From positions 95,423,343 through 95,487,342 of the forward strand of contig CP136065.1 of NCBI GenBank assembly GCA_032622095.1: 64,000 bases of DNA, written 5' to 3'. The notes beneath the pieces are model-generated. The model saw only the letters and a list, made by a program, of their open reading frames with translations, was not told the DNA's origin and made no database searches. Shown here one piece after another: positions 27,601 through 42,600 of this stretch. Within the stretch, counting starts at the first letter, position 1. Each line of letters opens with the position of its first letter. A program made the position numbers and the translations under genes. This DNA is from Siphonodentalium dalli (Eukaryota; Mollusca; Scaphopoda; Gadilida; Siphonodentaliidae).

Positions 27601-30600
27601 GCTAACTTGAATTCAGTTCACGCGCGCACCGGGAGCCAATATAGGTTTTTCAAAATTGGAAAAACATGGGTTATGACATCCAGATGATGATAGTGATTAT
27701 ATGACTATTTGCTGGAATAAATAGAGGATATCTTGTGTTTTTGAGTGGATACCGAAAAATATGTCATGAGTGAGCGAGACAAATGTTTATTTTCGCGAGC
27801 GAGCGAAAATAGACATTTGTCTCGGTCACGAATGACATATTTTTCGGTATGCTCTAAAAAAACACTAGATATTCTTTTTATTATACGCATTTCCAAAGAA
27901 ATTCACCATTTACGACGTTAAATGATCTCACAATCGTCTTCAATCGATGCATCATTTTTGAAAGCATCAGCTGATCGCTGCCTGTTCACACAATGCTACT
28001 TCACCATCCGCAGAATATAAAAATATAGTTCCCGTATTCTTCCCTTTATTTCCCCCCCCCCCATAAATATGTCGAATTTCAACATAAAATAGATTTTGTA
28101 TTATAAATGTAATATCAGTGAATATAATATAAATTATAATATCACAATGGGTTCTTTCACTTTGTCCTTCTTCAACAGTACAAACCGGGAACAGTATTGG
28201 TACACGCAAGAGAATCGGTCGCACGCGCGAGCTAGTGTGAAAGTATATTATTCTATATCCCCTTCTGGGTGATATTGATGTTTATTTAAACGCATTTTTT
28301 TCTATAATTCACTGTTGAGCGTATGATAAAAACCACCATTCATTTCTGATTGCTCATAATTATTAGTCATTTTTTTTATACCAATTCTCCTTTTAATTGT
28401 AGGAACATAATCAGCCTGTTCAATAACTTGTCGAAAATCCTGGACAGGCCGTCTAAGAGGACGCTGTGGAAGTTTGTTATGCCTCAGTTGTCTGTTCCTC
28501 ACCAGGAATTCTGTCTCAGTCGCATATCATTAACAGATGATGTGCTATTAGGTAAACTCACTGAACGATTCATATCATTAACAGATGATGTGCTATTAGG
28601 TAAACTCACTGAACGATTCATATCATTAACAGCTATAACGTGTTACTAGGTAAACTCACTGAACATATCAATCTACCATTTTGTGATTTAAAAAAAAAAT
28701 TACACAGTAAGAGAGATAAAACTGGCGTTTTTGATGAATTTAAATCCCTGCAGCATACCAGGTAACATTCGAGATCCTTGTGAAGTATTTTCTCTTAATT
28801 GCAGCATATAGTATACAATGGGTGTTGGCAGATAACACATAACATGAGTGAATAGCGAAACTCAATTGGCAGACTGTTGTAATCTGGCAGTGTGATTCTT
28901 GCATGGTTTGCAGGTGACTTGTCAGATAATTTGATCTTTCATCTTCATAACTTTGAATTTATTGGTATCCTTAATCAATTTTAGTAAACTAAGCAGGCAA
29001 TTGAAATCTAATAAAGAAATAATTTAGGACATGGCATCTGAATATCTTGGGTGTCTAAATCATTAGAATTGGCTCTCCATTCAAATTACTTTGCCACTCG
29101 CTAGAAATTTTGGGGTAAAATCTCTCACATTTCTGGTGTGTGGCAAAGTAATTTGAATGGAGAGTCGTATCTGACGCTTTCAATACCCAGGATATTCAGA
29201 TGCGATTGCTGCACGATTCATCTGCATAGACCTTCATAAGCCTGCAAATAGCTATAGTATGTGTGTCAATTGTAGAATGAGATCCCCAGAGGGTGAATTT
29301 AGTGACGCTATCCTGCACAGCGCGCTAGCATCACCAAATTCACTCTCTGGGAACCTCATTCTGCTAATAAGCCTCAAATGCTATGGTAAACCTATGATCA
29401 GAATGAAGTTCCCCAGTTGAAGATGGAGATGTTCACCTATTAGTTACTTCGATTATGTATTTTATCTTCTGCAAATTATATAATTAGGGGATATAGAAAC
29501 TGAACAGAAGGGAAAAAGTAACTAAAAATAATGTTAATTTGGGACTTTTGATACTTCCCAGAATATGAGACCTAAGCAGAATGAGTTCCACAGAGGGTGA
29601 ATTTGATGATGCTAGCCCACTATGCGGGATAGCATCACTAAATTCACCCTCTGGTGACCTCATTCTGCAGATGACTGACACACTATTTTCAGGCATGGAC
29701 CTTCAAGAAAGCAAATAATTTAGGTATGCTTCATGTTTAGTTTGAAGTATGCTGAACGCCTGCTGGATTATTTAAAATGGTATCAGGGTTCTGGGACAAA
29801 AGGCACAAGAGCTTCAACACTCTTAACCCTTTCATGACTGGAGCTTCCTGACATTTTGTGAAAACCCTGTGCCAATGCATTCTCTTATATATACGAGTCT
29901 CTGACAGGGAGCCTCGCATATATACGAGAATGTATTGGCCTAACAATATTAACCTTGATATGTAAGCTATTTTGTATTCTCTTATATATATGAGGCTCCC
30001 TATGGGAGACTTAAAATATAAGAGAATTCACTGGCACATGATCTTTAATGCTGCACCAGCTCAGCTCCCGTCTTGAAAGGGTTATACAACAAATTGAGCA
30101 AGATGATTTTACTTTTTATTATACAGCTTTTTATTTCCCATATTTGATTACCATATATGGCAGATAATGTGGTCGAAAAATTAGACATACCCATTTTTTT
30201 CCCTGCTGCATCGCTGCACATAAAAAAGCAGAAATTTCTTGCCGCTACAATTGCCCCGTTAAACTTAAGAGGAATATTTATGTAAATTCAACCTCCCCAA
30301 AGCAATGCGAAAAAAATGGGACGCAATATGGGTGAAACATGCTTCATTTCTACCTGTTAAAACTCAAAGTAAAAAAATGGATTAGAGTTTTAACCCCAGG
30401 TAGAAATGAAGCATGTTTCACCCATATTGCGTCCGATTTTTTTTCAATGCAGTGCTGTATTGGCTGCAGCAGTGCTTTGGGAGGTTTTTGACTTAGATTT
30501 GTATTAATAACTTGCAGATCTTCGGCTGTAAACTTTTTTCAAATCTGATTTCTTGTAACGATGCAGCAGGGAAAAAATGGATATGCCTAACATTTTGACC

Positions 30601-33600
30601 ACGTTTCTTGCCATATCTATTGATTACCCATGATTTATTTATAAATGATGGAAACCCTGATAACATTTTTATAAATCTGTTGTGTCAAGTTAATTTTTGT
30701 TGCTGCAATAATAATTTTTCCTTGCTTACAAGAATACTTTGTGATATATATAGAGAATAATCATCTGATTGAACTGGTGAAGTGAAATAATTCATGAGAG
30801 GCAGGGAGACACAAGCGCAAAATACTCCCTGCCTCGAATGAATTATTTCATGTCACTAGTCCAATCAAGTGATTATTCTGTTTGTTATATTCCATGATAA
30901 ACATCTGATTTACCAGAAATCTGAATAATACTGACATTGTATACCCATGATGCATACATTTTGATTGCACATATGAATACATAACGCGCCAGTTAAAGTG
31001 ACATAATTCACTATAGTGAAATTATCATTTATAATCACTTGAGAAATCAAGGTAAATCACAAGAAGGAATGTAATAAAAGTATATAATTACACCTCTATT
31101 TATCTCTCTCATTTTTCCTCGATTCTGATTGGACAAATCCTGACAATGCCTTAGTTACTTGTTGCTTGTATTTCTCGATATAAAAGATGTAAGTGGCTGA
31201 GTCACCAGCATAGAAATTCTGGAAGGGTTATCATTTGTGTGTGTCAATTGTCCCTGGGGCAAATTTGCCTAGATTGTTTATGGTGTGTCCTTGGTTACCG
31301 ATTGGCCCATTTCTCAGTGACGTGAAAGTGTTGCTTCAAAGTAAAAACTTATTGCTTTACTGCACTGTTTTGAAAATAAAACATGCCAAACAAATATTTG
31401 TCATCAGATACCATGGCTTAATATCACAAGTTAACTTCTCATATTTGTATACAAAATACGTTGGTTCAATGCATGAGATAAAACAGTGGCAAAGTTAGAT
31501 GCTTTTATTCTATAAATTTATATTCATATGAAATTGAAACTTAACTGCATTCCAGTCATTATAAACCCTTTCATGGTGGGAGCCATGCTGGTGCAGAATC
31601 AAGCAGTTACAATTAATTCTGGCATCATCTGGACCAATTTCAAATGAATATGGACAGTTCACTTTCTCAGAATAATGCAGAATGAATTGTAACGTACAAA
31701 AATCTCAAATAAATAAATGCGACATTTCTTCACATTATGTTTAGGTGCGGGCAGCAGCAAGTCCTGCATAGTGGACTGAACTCTGCATGGAGCTTGGTGA
31801 ACAATTAAAGATCCTGTGCCAGTGCATTCTCTATATTATGCGAGTCCCCCATAGGGTGCTCACATATATAAGAGAATGCTCTGGATTACAAGGTCAATGT
31901 AAATATCATTAGGCCGATGTATTCTCTTATATATGCAAGGCTCCCTATATGGGAGACTCGCATATATAAGAGAATGCATTGACACATGATTTCCGCAAAC
32001 AAATTCAGGAAGCTCCAGTCATGAAAGTGTTAAGGTGGAACTGATTTTATTTTTGTGCTTTCTGTCGAATGATTACTAGAATTATGTGCATCGGGTTTCC
32101 TCATGTCACGGTGCTAAGAAGTTCATCTCCTGATGTTCCAATGCCTATGACAAAAGTATATTATCACCTATAGAAAATAAACGTGTCAACAATATATTTT
32201 TCTATGAATTTACAGAGCTATGTGCATTAGATTAAAATATTGCACTAAACTATATTATTAAACTATAAAAATATATAAATGGTGATTATGCATTCACTAG
32301 ACTATTCATACATGGTTCTTTCTTGGAAATTATTTATCACTTTATTTATAATGGATCAAATGTGTACAATTTTAGTTGTAAATGTCATGAGGGTTAAGAT
32401 TTTGTTTAGTAAATTGATCATTTCCACTGTTTTGTAAAATGCCAAATACTTCAAAGACATTTTACTAAAACACTATGTCATTCACCAACATTCTGTATCA
32501 TTATCTGAGATAGAACTGAAAAAAATTGGCCATCATCCCTTATATTTTCACATTTGCTATACATTATAGTGCTTATTTAGTTCAGAAGTAGTTTAGACAG
32601 GGATGTGGTGATGGGGGAGGGGGTGTCTAAACTTTGGTTAAAATGTTTAACAGTTGGATATTTCATGCCTCACTCAACATTAGTTGGACATTGTACACCA
32701 CATATAGGTTAAAATTGTTCTCATTGTTTGATTTTCCAACCAATTAGTGGGTAATATGTTATTTTTAGACCAACAGTAGCATATTGTTCTACTTTTGGTA
32801 AAAAAAATTGTCTGAAATGGTTAAGTTGGAAATTTCCCGTGGGATGGTGCAATGGAATTCTGGGAGTTTGGTGTCTGGTTCAAGGCTGGGGGGAGGGTGC
32901 AGTTGGAAATTTCAAGGTGGACACCCCCAACAGAGACCCTCTATAGCCACATCCCTGTGTAGATACATGGACACACAAGTTTTGAGCTTGAAAAAGTGTA
33001 TGCTTTAAGTCATTTTAATATCTTAGCTGATGAAACTCGGACATGTGTTCCTGTATGTTTAGGCATATCTTGGCCAGTCATAGTACTATCATAGCGTTAG
33101 GAAACTCGGACATGTCTTTCTGTATATTTGCAGAAATTGGTACACTGAGCAAAGCATCACATTTAGGTATTCCAAACAAAACATTGTTGTACGATAAAAG
33201 TAAGTCTTTTTTTACATAATCAGTGTTCGATCCACAGGTTTTATCTCTATGCCAACCAACTTCATATCTTTACTATAGCTGAAACAGTCTTTATTCAGTG
33301 TCGTGGGGGGCCTTTGGCTCCTTTTTGCATTTTGCGCACATTTTGATAATTTAAATATTTTTATTAAAAAACAAAAACAAATTTAAGACAAAAAAAAGTG
33401 TTTTGGTTCTCAGGCCCCACTGCATTGAGTAAAAAGGTCTGCAATAGGTGTTTTATTTCAATGCCTGATGTTATTACAAAAACTCTTAAAGGGGCACTGT
33501 AGCCAAAATCCAGCCATTTACACTCAACAGAATATAAAAATTATGCAACAAATGAATGAGTTTGAGCCATGGATGAGTGCAAAATACAACCATGTGCTCT

Positions 33601-36600
33601 ATGAACGATGCAAACAACAACATGGTAATTATAATGAAAATGAATTTATGACTCCAGTCACTAATCCACAATCTGTTGAGCATAAAAGGAGGTGGTCCCA
33701 TAAATTGTCAGATTTAGTGTACTGTACTCCTTTAAGAAAAATTTAATTTTAATTTTTTAGTTTTTTTTTTTTAGGTTTTATCCAACATGTCCATAGATAT
33801 ATATTAGATATTTGTATGCATTGAGCTCTACTTATCTGTGTAATGTTTGAACATTGACTTGTGGATATATGACTACATTTAAGTAAATGATTAGCTGTCA
33901 TTTATGTCACGCAAGCTATTAGAAGCGCTCAAGTGCATTTGAGTGCAATTACCACATAGGATGAAGTAATGTAATCAACTGAAAGATAGCACTGCAGTAC
34001 TGCCCTAAATAATCGACTCCTTAACCACAGCAGAATTATGGGTAATTTTTCAGGATTTAGTCGGAAATATGGCTTGTTGCCATTCATTGGAAAGCTCTTG
34101 GTGAGAGCTTTCCGATGAATGGCAACAAGCCATATTTCCGACTAAATCCTGAAAAATTACCCATAATTCTGATGTGGTTAAGGAGTCGATTATTTAGGGC
34201 ATTACTGTAGGTGTGTAATAATACAATCAGAACAGTGGCCCGAAGTGTGATATAAATCTTTGACAATAAACTTGATGCCGACAATGAGAAATCACATATG
34301 ATTCACTGCTCACAACAATCACATCACTCACGACACCATCTGCAAGTTTTGTTATAGTTTCACTGCATGACACCATCCACAATCCACATAGATTTGTTTA
34401 CTCATTCTGCAGTGATATTAGTAATTTATTGATGACCACTTTCAGATGGTACACTTAGTAAGATGTGGGGAATGGACTATAAGATAGAGGCTGATGTCGT
34501 GTCAGATTTCCAACAACAGATTGACTACCTACTGACTTTATATGAGCGGACCAAGCTGAAGAGTACTCTACAAATCTACTCTGGAAACAGGTACAGCCAT
34601 CATTGCCCCTCATGAAACATCATCACAGTTTATCGTTTCTAATTTTCTAATTCATGTTTGAAATTTCAATTAGAATACTGCACAGATATCTCTCATAGCT
34701 ATAGCCAAGCAAAAGTTAATTTTTTCTCAGATTAAAGGGATAATGTACTCAAATGTTGTTGTTGGTCTCTGTAGTCTCTCCTTCATAGAACAAGGAAACC
34801 AGATTGCCATTATTTCTATGTCTGTTGAGTACGAAATGGGATAATAGAACTATCGTTGTTGTGTAATTGTTGTACAGTTTTCAATCAAATAAATGTTATG
34901 GTATATGCATATCCAGATACTCATTTAAGTTATTGGTTAGTCACTAGTAAGTGAGTGGCTTGAGTTCGCGCTCTGTATCAACATAATTTTTTGCATGATC
35001 ATGTGTGCCACGCGTTATCCGAAACCACTTTCCATCAATTAATTTGATTACGTCTTGTACTCGGAAATTCGTAATTTAATTTAATAAATTAAATTTATTT
35101 AAAATTATTAACTTTCATTTTAAGACAACCTGTTAACCTGAACATTTACAGAAGACATCTTCGACTCAAAGTACTTATTTTCTATATATTATCGATATTA
35201 TATCATTGTTATTACCAGGAATTTATTGAAATTGGCATGCAGTCTCCCTTTAACATCTAGAAGTCTTCATAGAACTTTAAAAAAAAGGATTATTGATGTG
35301 GTGAATTTTCAAAGAAAGATCTTTAGCTGTGTTGAGTTTTTTCGAAGTTGTAAAGTCCCAGTAAGAACATCAAAAAGTTCCGAGGTTTTGAACTGGTGGA
35401 GAAAGATCAGAGTGAGAGTAGAGATAAAGTTGTTGCTCTTCTCCCTGATAACAGTGAAGTGAGGTTAAGTATCTTTTCACTTTTTGTCTCATCACAAGTT
35501 AAATGAAGGTTTGGTCTCCATTGATATTGTTTTATCATGATGTTATTTATTAAACCATGTTCATCTTCAAACATTCTGTGAAAAAAAATTAATAAAATAT
35601 CTTCTCTACTTTCCAGAAAGATAGTTGACCTTTTCGACTCTTTGGACCAGATGTTGGACACGCCAACAAAACGCAAGCTGTGGAAGTACATCATTCCGCT
35701 CTTATTTTTAAAACATCAGAATTATGTGAAGAGTCGAGTAAAGCTTAATGAAGTGACAGGTATGTTAGTTACCACTAATCCCATGCATACATCATTATGA
35801 GCAATACATTTATTGTGAGTGGCGTGTTCTGGTATTTTTGCAATGTTGGCTTCAAAAGATGAAGCTGATTGATGCTGAATTGTGTCATAGTTTAGGACTC
35901 GTTTTTTTTTGTATAATATTTTGTAAATGAGCCTGTAGAGGCATCAACATTCTTTCCAAGCCTTGAAATAGTGTGTCTGTTGTTTCAAATAAGGTCCCCA
36001 GAGGGTGAATTTAGTGACGCTACCCCGCACGATGGGCTAGCATCACCAAATTCACCCTCTGGGAACATCGTTCTGCTTAGGCCTCAACTGCTATGGGAGA
36101 CCTAGGATCATATAGCAGTTTCCCAGTTGAAGTTGGTTATGTTCAGTCATTTGTCACCTCGGTTATGCATTGGGATAGTATCACTAAATTCACCTTCTGG
36201 GGAACTCATTCTGCTTAGGCTTCATCTTCTGAGAAGTATCTGTAGTCTCAAATTAACATTGTTTCTAGTTACTTTTTCCCTTCTGTTCAGTTTCTATATC
36301 CCCTAATTTGCAGAAGATAAAAAGCATAATCGAGGTGACTAATGGGTGAACATCACATATTTCAACTGAGGAACTTCAATTTGATCTTCAAGGTCTCCCA
36401 TAGCAGTTTAGGACTAAGCACAATGACATTCCCAAAAGGTGAATTTGGTGATGCTAGCCCGCCATGCGGGATAGCATCACTAAATTCACCCTCAGGGGAC
36501 CTCATTCTGCAAATGACAGACGCACTCTTTCAAGGCTTGATTTATTTTCAATCAGATGTTAATTTTGTTGAACTCAATATTATATTAGCATTAATACCGA

Positions 36601-39600
36601 ATATCACCCGAAGGATATCCAGTTGCAAGTCGCTAACCAATAAAATCATTTGTATATCCCTTAAGATATTGTAGTATTCCTGAAAATTACGCTCTGCTTG
36701 CTTGCCGTGGTGAACATCAATTATATCATGCCCGCTAAAGCCATGATGTTAAAGTAAGGCTTGAAATTTAGAACATAGCATCATCATTAGACTCTGACGA
36801 AGGTTAGAGATTCGATTTGATTTGAAATTGTTCAACTGATTCGATTCTATTCTAAGTCCGTAATGTTGGGAGATTTGTTTATATTTTGAATATTGGTTAC
36901 ACCATTTATTTCCTTCATTTCATGAAAATTGCGCAGAATTAAGCAAATACACGCGTATTGCCAGCATAAGACTCCAGTAAATACCCGAACACTTGGCAAA
37001 CTTCACAAGTTAACGCAATAGAGTTTTCGTGCTTGTGACAAAAACTTTTGTTCCATCACCACACTTTGTGCTCTGTGTCCTATTCACAACATTTCGTAGT
37101 GACTTTCCAACCTTTTTTGTTTCATTAAAAAAGAATTTTCTGTTAAGATCGCCTTCTCACCAGTGAAGTTTCAAGGCAATAGAAATTAATTTTTTTGCTT
37201 GAAATATTTTAATAACTTCCGCTGATCATTCCATCAAGTTTTGAAAATAAATTCTTCCAATATAATGAATCAATATATACACTGTATTGTATTATATTTG
37301 TATATGTTTGTAGTGTGAATACGATCAAGTGGTCACAATCAATGATGCAGACTGTTGCAGGCCTATCGAGTATCAAATATATCCATTTCCAAAAACTGTA
37401 CAGTTAGATTACATTACTTAGAACCTTATATTTTTGTCTCTGAAAATTCTTAAGAAGTTCAGAGACAAAAATATAACGTTCTAAGTATTTTAACCATACA
37501 ATTTACACCAAAAATGACGATATAGAACAAGTCAGCATGTATTAAACAGGGTAATGTCAAAATGTGAACGCTAGCTAGTTGTATACCTAATACCTATCCT
37601 GGTCATGCAAGATTGAACAGTTTGACCGGTACGATAATTCCAATGTATGTTAATCCATATAAATATGGTGGTTAAAACGTGCATTGCCTTCGTTGTCAGA
37701 AATTTTTTCTCGGTACACTGAAATAACCAATTGATCAAAACCTATTGTTAGGATTTTATTAAGTGAAGATTTTATTTGATGTGACCTGTTTGATTCGAGC
37801 CGCAAATGCCCGATTCGTCGGAGTCTTATCATCAGCCTCGTATTCTTTTTCATGCACAAGACAAACAAAGTAGGGTGATTCAAAAATGTTCAAATCTTGT
37901 GATTGAACAAATCTAATCAAGCCCGATTCACTAATCGAATCAAACCTCGGTCCCCAGATGTCACCACCATCCTTCAACGAGGAAGATAACCCAGCTGCGG
38001 ATAACTTGTTACTCATTGTATAAGTGATGGTTTTTAACCCTTACATGACAGGAGTTGTGCTGGTGCATCATTAAAGATCATGTGCCAGTGTATTCTCTTA
38101 TATATTAGAGTCTCCCATGGGGAACTGGCTCATGGTAAATATTAGGTATTAGGCGAATGCATTGGCACAGGGTTTTAGCTAAATTTCCGGAAGCTACATT
38201 CATGGAAGGGTTAAAGAGCACTAATTCTAGCAAACAGTAGATTGTCGTCTCTGGTTCAAGTATATACCATGTTTCACTTATCAACTTTTCCAGATGTGAA
38301 CTCCAGTCAGAACGAGAGCTTCTACAGTCGCAGTGAGGGGGTTAATATTACTGATGATGCTGCTGATGTTGAAGAAGAGTTCAAAATTAGTGAGTACTTG
38401 TATACCATTTTATTATCATGCTGTTTTCATCATTTTTAACCGTTCAATGACTGGACAAAAATCCTGTGCCAATGAATTCTCTTATATATGCGAGTCTCCC
38501 ATTGGGAGCCTCGCATATTTAAGAGAATGCATTGGCCTAACAATATTTACATTGACCTTGTAAGCCAGTTCATTCTCTTATATTTATAAGGCTACCCATG
38601 GGAGACTCGCATATATAAGAGAATGCATTGGCACAGGATCTCTAATGCTGTACCAGTGCAGCTCCCATCATGAAAGGTTTACTGTGTCTCTGCATTTGTT
38701 TGCGTGTGATATCTTAAAGATGGTCTATCTCTTCCCAGAAAGCTTTATATAGATTCCTGGGTAGAAAATAATAGACATGCCAGTGAATCAAGGAAGAGTT
38801 TCCATCAATTAATATAAATTTTATTTTGAATTTCTTATCACATCCGCAGGACAGTTTTAGGGGCTATTTTTAGAAGAGAAATCCATGTGAAAATTTTCGG
38901 AGCATACAAAAAGCATACCAAGAAGGAGAACTCTAGCTTGTTATCTCCATCAATCATGGATAATTTTGCAGATGAAAGATTTGACCACAATTGAAATAAA
39001 CCACTTTATTATGCATTTATAGACAGATAATATGTGACCCGTCATATCAAAACTAGTCGTAAGTCGAAAAATATTTTATTTGAGTTATGTGTTGCATGCT
39101 ATAGAGTGTGATAAGAGCTTTACATAGGTTGCACACTTACGGCATTGTTGCGGTCCAAAGTTAAAGGATTTTGAATGTCAGTGTCAGCATTAACCGAATG
39201 ATTCCAGAGATAATCAGAGATAATCGAATTTAAAGGCAAAACAATTAGCTAAATTCTGAATAAATATACACCACTAATGTCCATTAATAGACAGAAACTT
39301 CACTTTATGCTACTTTATGTCGACAGAGTAGAACTATATTTATGAGTCAAAAGCAAAAATCATAATTTTTTTCAATTTTTTATTTTTTTTTTTTTATTTT
39401 ACATATTTACTCAGTATTTGAAATCCCGACATAAGATTGGTTTTGATATGGCGGGTCACATATACCAAATCTTCAGTTTTATCTGTAAAATAGCTATTTG
39501 TAATCTTGAAATTGTTATTTTTGTAATTGTGACCAACAATAGAAGGACCATCTTTAACATTCCTACACATGAATAATGGACCATTCCATTTTTATTCAGA

Positions 39601-42600
39601 ATTGAATTGGAGAATGTCGCAATTATAACCAAATTTATTAATCATATTTAGTGGACGAGGTTAATAAATTTTGTATAGAATTGCGACAAATTTGAGATCC
39701 ATGTTATCATATAATCACATTTTAGCAAGAAAAAAACGATCTCTAAAGTCTGGGGTTAAAACAAATTAATTTTGTTTTCCTTATCGCAACCAAGTTTTAT
39801 GGGGGCAAATTATGTGATAAATAGAGGATCTCTCACGAGTTTCTATTTTATATGGAATTTATCAACTGAGTTCACTAAATTCGATTTGATCCGAGGTTTA
39901 CCGAGGCTCAAATAGAATTTAGTGGATGAGGTTGATAAATTCCATATAAAATAGAATGAGTTTGAGATACCTTTTATCACATTATCAAATAAACGCGAAG
40001 CAACGCGAAGTATTCATCAAAAACAACAATCATAAACTTCAGCAATCGCAAGTCATTTAAATAATGGCATGACGTCATCGCTCACTCTAATATTACACGT
40101 GTGTCTTACCAATAATTATGAAGCTAGTTTTGTGGGTTAATTATGTGATAAAACTGTTTTCTTATTATTAAATATCTGATCGTTATTTTTCAGTCAAGAA
40201 GGCAGCAATGGTGCTGAAAAGTTCGTCAAACATTGTATGTATATATATGAGGAACAATTTCTTAATTAAGCTTATCTAATGCTGATATCATGATAGTGTA
40301 CCATATATTTCTAGTGATGAGGTTCAAATATAAATTATGAACCAGTTTGTTTACAAATGGATGGAAATTATTTGTACTCATACAGTTTTATTTATATAAT
40401 TCCATAAATTGTGTTAATTGATCATTATAATGAGTATGGGATGTAATAATGTTGTAATACAGTTCCAATTTGTGTAATTAACAATTTCAGATTCATTCAT
40501 ATGTTTATTATACCTCCGCAGCAAAGTTGGGAGGGGGAGTATACTGGAATCAGCTTGTCTGTCCGAGTCTGTGGACACAAATTTGTCTGGAGTTTTTCTC
40601 AGTCGTTTTTATCATTTTCCCTGAAACTTGTCACAGACATCAACCACCATGGGAACCTGGGCGCCTGCGATTATGACGTCTGTCTGACTTATTTTGGTGG
40701 AATCCCCATTTTTCGACTTAGAAATATTTCCAACATGTATAATTTTGGGTCATTTTTTTAAATTTGCCACAGGTATTTATACCACCATGGGAACCTGTGC
40801 ACCTGCGATTATGACTTTTTTTGGTGGAGTTATCCCCCTTTTTCGGCTTAGATTTTTTTTTGCAACATAATATTGTACAAGCTTTTATTCCTACATTTTT
40901 GGTCAATGTTTTTGAAACTTGGCACAGATATTTAGTACCATGGGAAGCTGTGCACCTGCGATTATGACGTCTATCCGACTTTTTTATGGGCTTATTCCCC
41001 TTTTTCGACTTAGAACATTTTCTCAACATTCATAATTTTGTCTCAGCTTTTATTCCTATATTTTTCAGTCATAAGGTTTAGGATTAGGGTTGAGGTTGTG
41101 CACCTGCAGTGGGAATCTGTATTTTAATATTTTATCTTAATGTTTACTGACATGTGAAACATCTTAGTGTTTTTAAAACATGGGGGTATCATTGGTCCCA
41201 TTGGGACAGTTGCACCTCTAGTTTTATATAGAAATTAATATTACCATATGACAACTATTATAACAATATTTGAGTTAAAATTTGTCTGGTAAGTCCTCTC
41301 ATAGTTTATTTTCCAAAGTGTTGAAAGGTTAACTATCTTACTGGAAATAACAGAAGAAAAGAGTTTTAATTGTTTTAAGCTTGCTTAATTTTACCAAAAA
41401 AACTTGTTATTTAACAAGAATTAAATAAAAATAAATAAATAAATAATTTTTATGTAATTTTAACTTGGGAGATACTCTTATTAACCCTTCCATTACTGGA
41501 GCTTCTGGAAATGTTATATATGTGAGTCTCCCATAGGGATCCTCGCATATATAAGAGAATAATAGGGCCTAACAATATTTACCTTGACCTTGTAACCCAT
41601 AGTATTCTCTATATATGCGAAGCTCCCTTATGGAAAACTCGCATATATAAGAGTATGCACTGGCACATGATCTTTAATGCTGCTCCATCACAGCTCCCGT
41701 CATGAAAGGTTTAATTGGAGTTGATTTTGAGCTGCATTTTTCTTAGAAATAAAGTGGCCCTGTGGTTTTATCTCAATGGTTTCCTTGTCCACTTTGAACA
41801 ACATAATTGACATGAAATGCAGGACACTGATACATCAGATGAGGAGAACACACTGACTAGTGGCAGCACAACGCCCACTGTGATGAATCAACGAAGGCGA
41901 CACCAGAGAAGAAAACACAAGAAACACAGGCGATCACCAAGAAATACTAACCACTCTGCTGACAAAACACTGATCCGCGAGTTAGAGGCCACAAGAAAGG
42001 TTGTCCTGGAGGCACGGGAGGCGATTCTAACTCAAAAACTAGAATCAAGCGTTGGTTAGTATATAATTTTAATAGAATTTTAGATTAGATTTAGATTTTT
42101 GATTGGTAATGATAGATAAATATATGATTACATGTATACAACAGCTTTCACATGTATACAATCAAACAAACTAAATAAACATGGATGAAATTATGGTTTA
42201 CAACATAAATTGTAGAGTTAGTTGAGTGATAATAAAAATAAATTGCTCAAGGTTCAGATGTATAACCCAGAATAGATAATTATAAGATGTCCCGCATAAG
42301 ATTGGGAAAAAATTGCATACTCGATGCAGGAATATTTCCATGATGTAGGGTCAAAAGGTGTGTAGACTCCCATTCTTAGTTATTATTGTGCCTACTTTGA
42401 GAAAGAGTTTCAGGTTTCACCAGTACCAATGGGAAATCTCATGATTCAAAGATGCATGTTTTCATACATGCAAAGCTATTGCAAACCTATTTCCCCTTTC
42501 ATTTAGCAGAGTATTATTAGAAATTTTTTGTTTATCAGGTCTTAATTCTCCAATGGGCTATCTCATTCCGGGGACGTAACTCGTTGTCATCAGCCCAAGA

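Larger units (their letters stand above)
28670..34445. other. Intron 9
   Basis: MITEs of families A, C, D and H, the MULE-like element and two palindromes account for about 40%. The stretches 31000-31560 and 32040-33130 show no supported feature, except that AAACTCGGACATGT plus a YCTGTATRTTT tract occurs twice (about 33027 and 33103), the second just ahead of cassette exon 9a. Confidence 0.6.
38683..40193. other. Intron 12
   Basis: Two TTTAGTGGA-group palindromes (39616 and 39842) and a T-rich run near 39370-39400. No gene supported. Confidence 0.55.

Noticed and set aside
40718-41029. 103-codon Lys-rich minus-strand ORF
   Set aside because: It follows the 145-bp tandem unit at 40598-41050, so the repeated residues reflect the DNA repeat.
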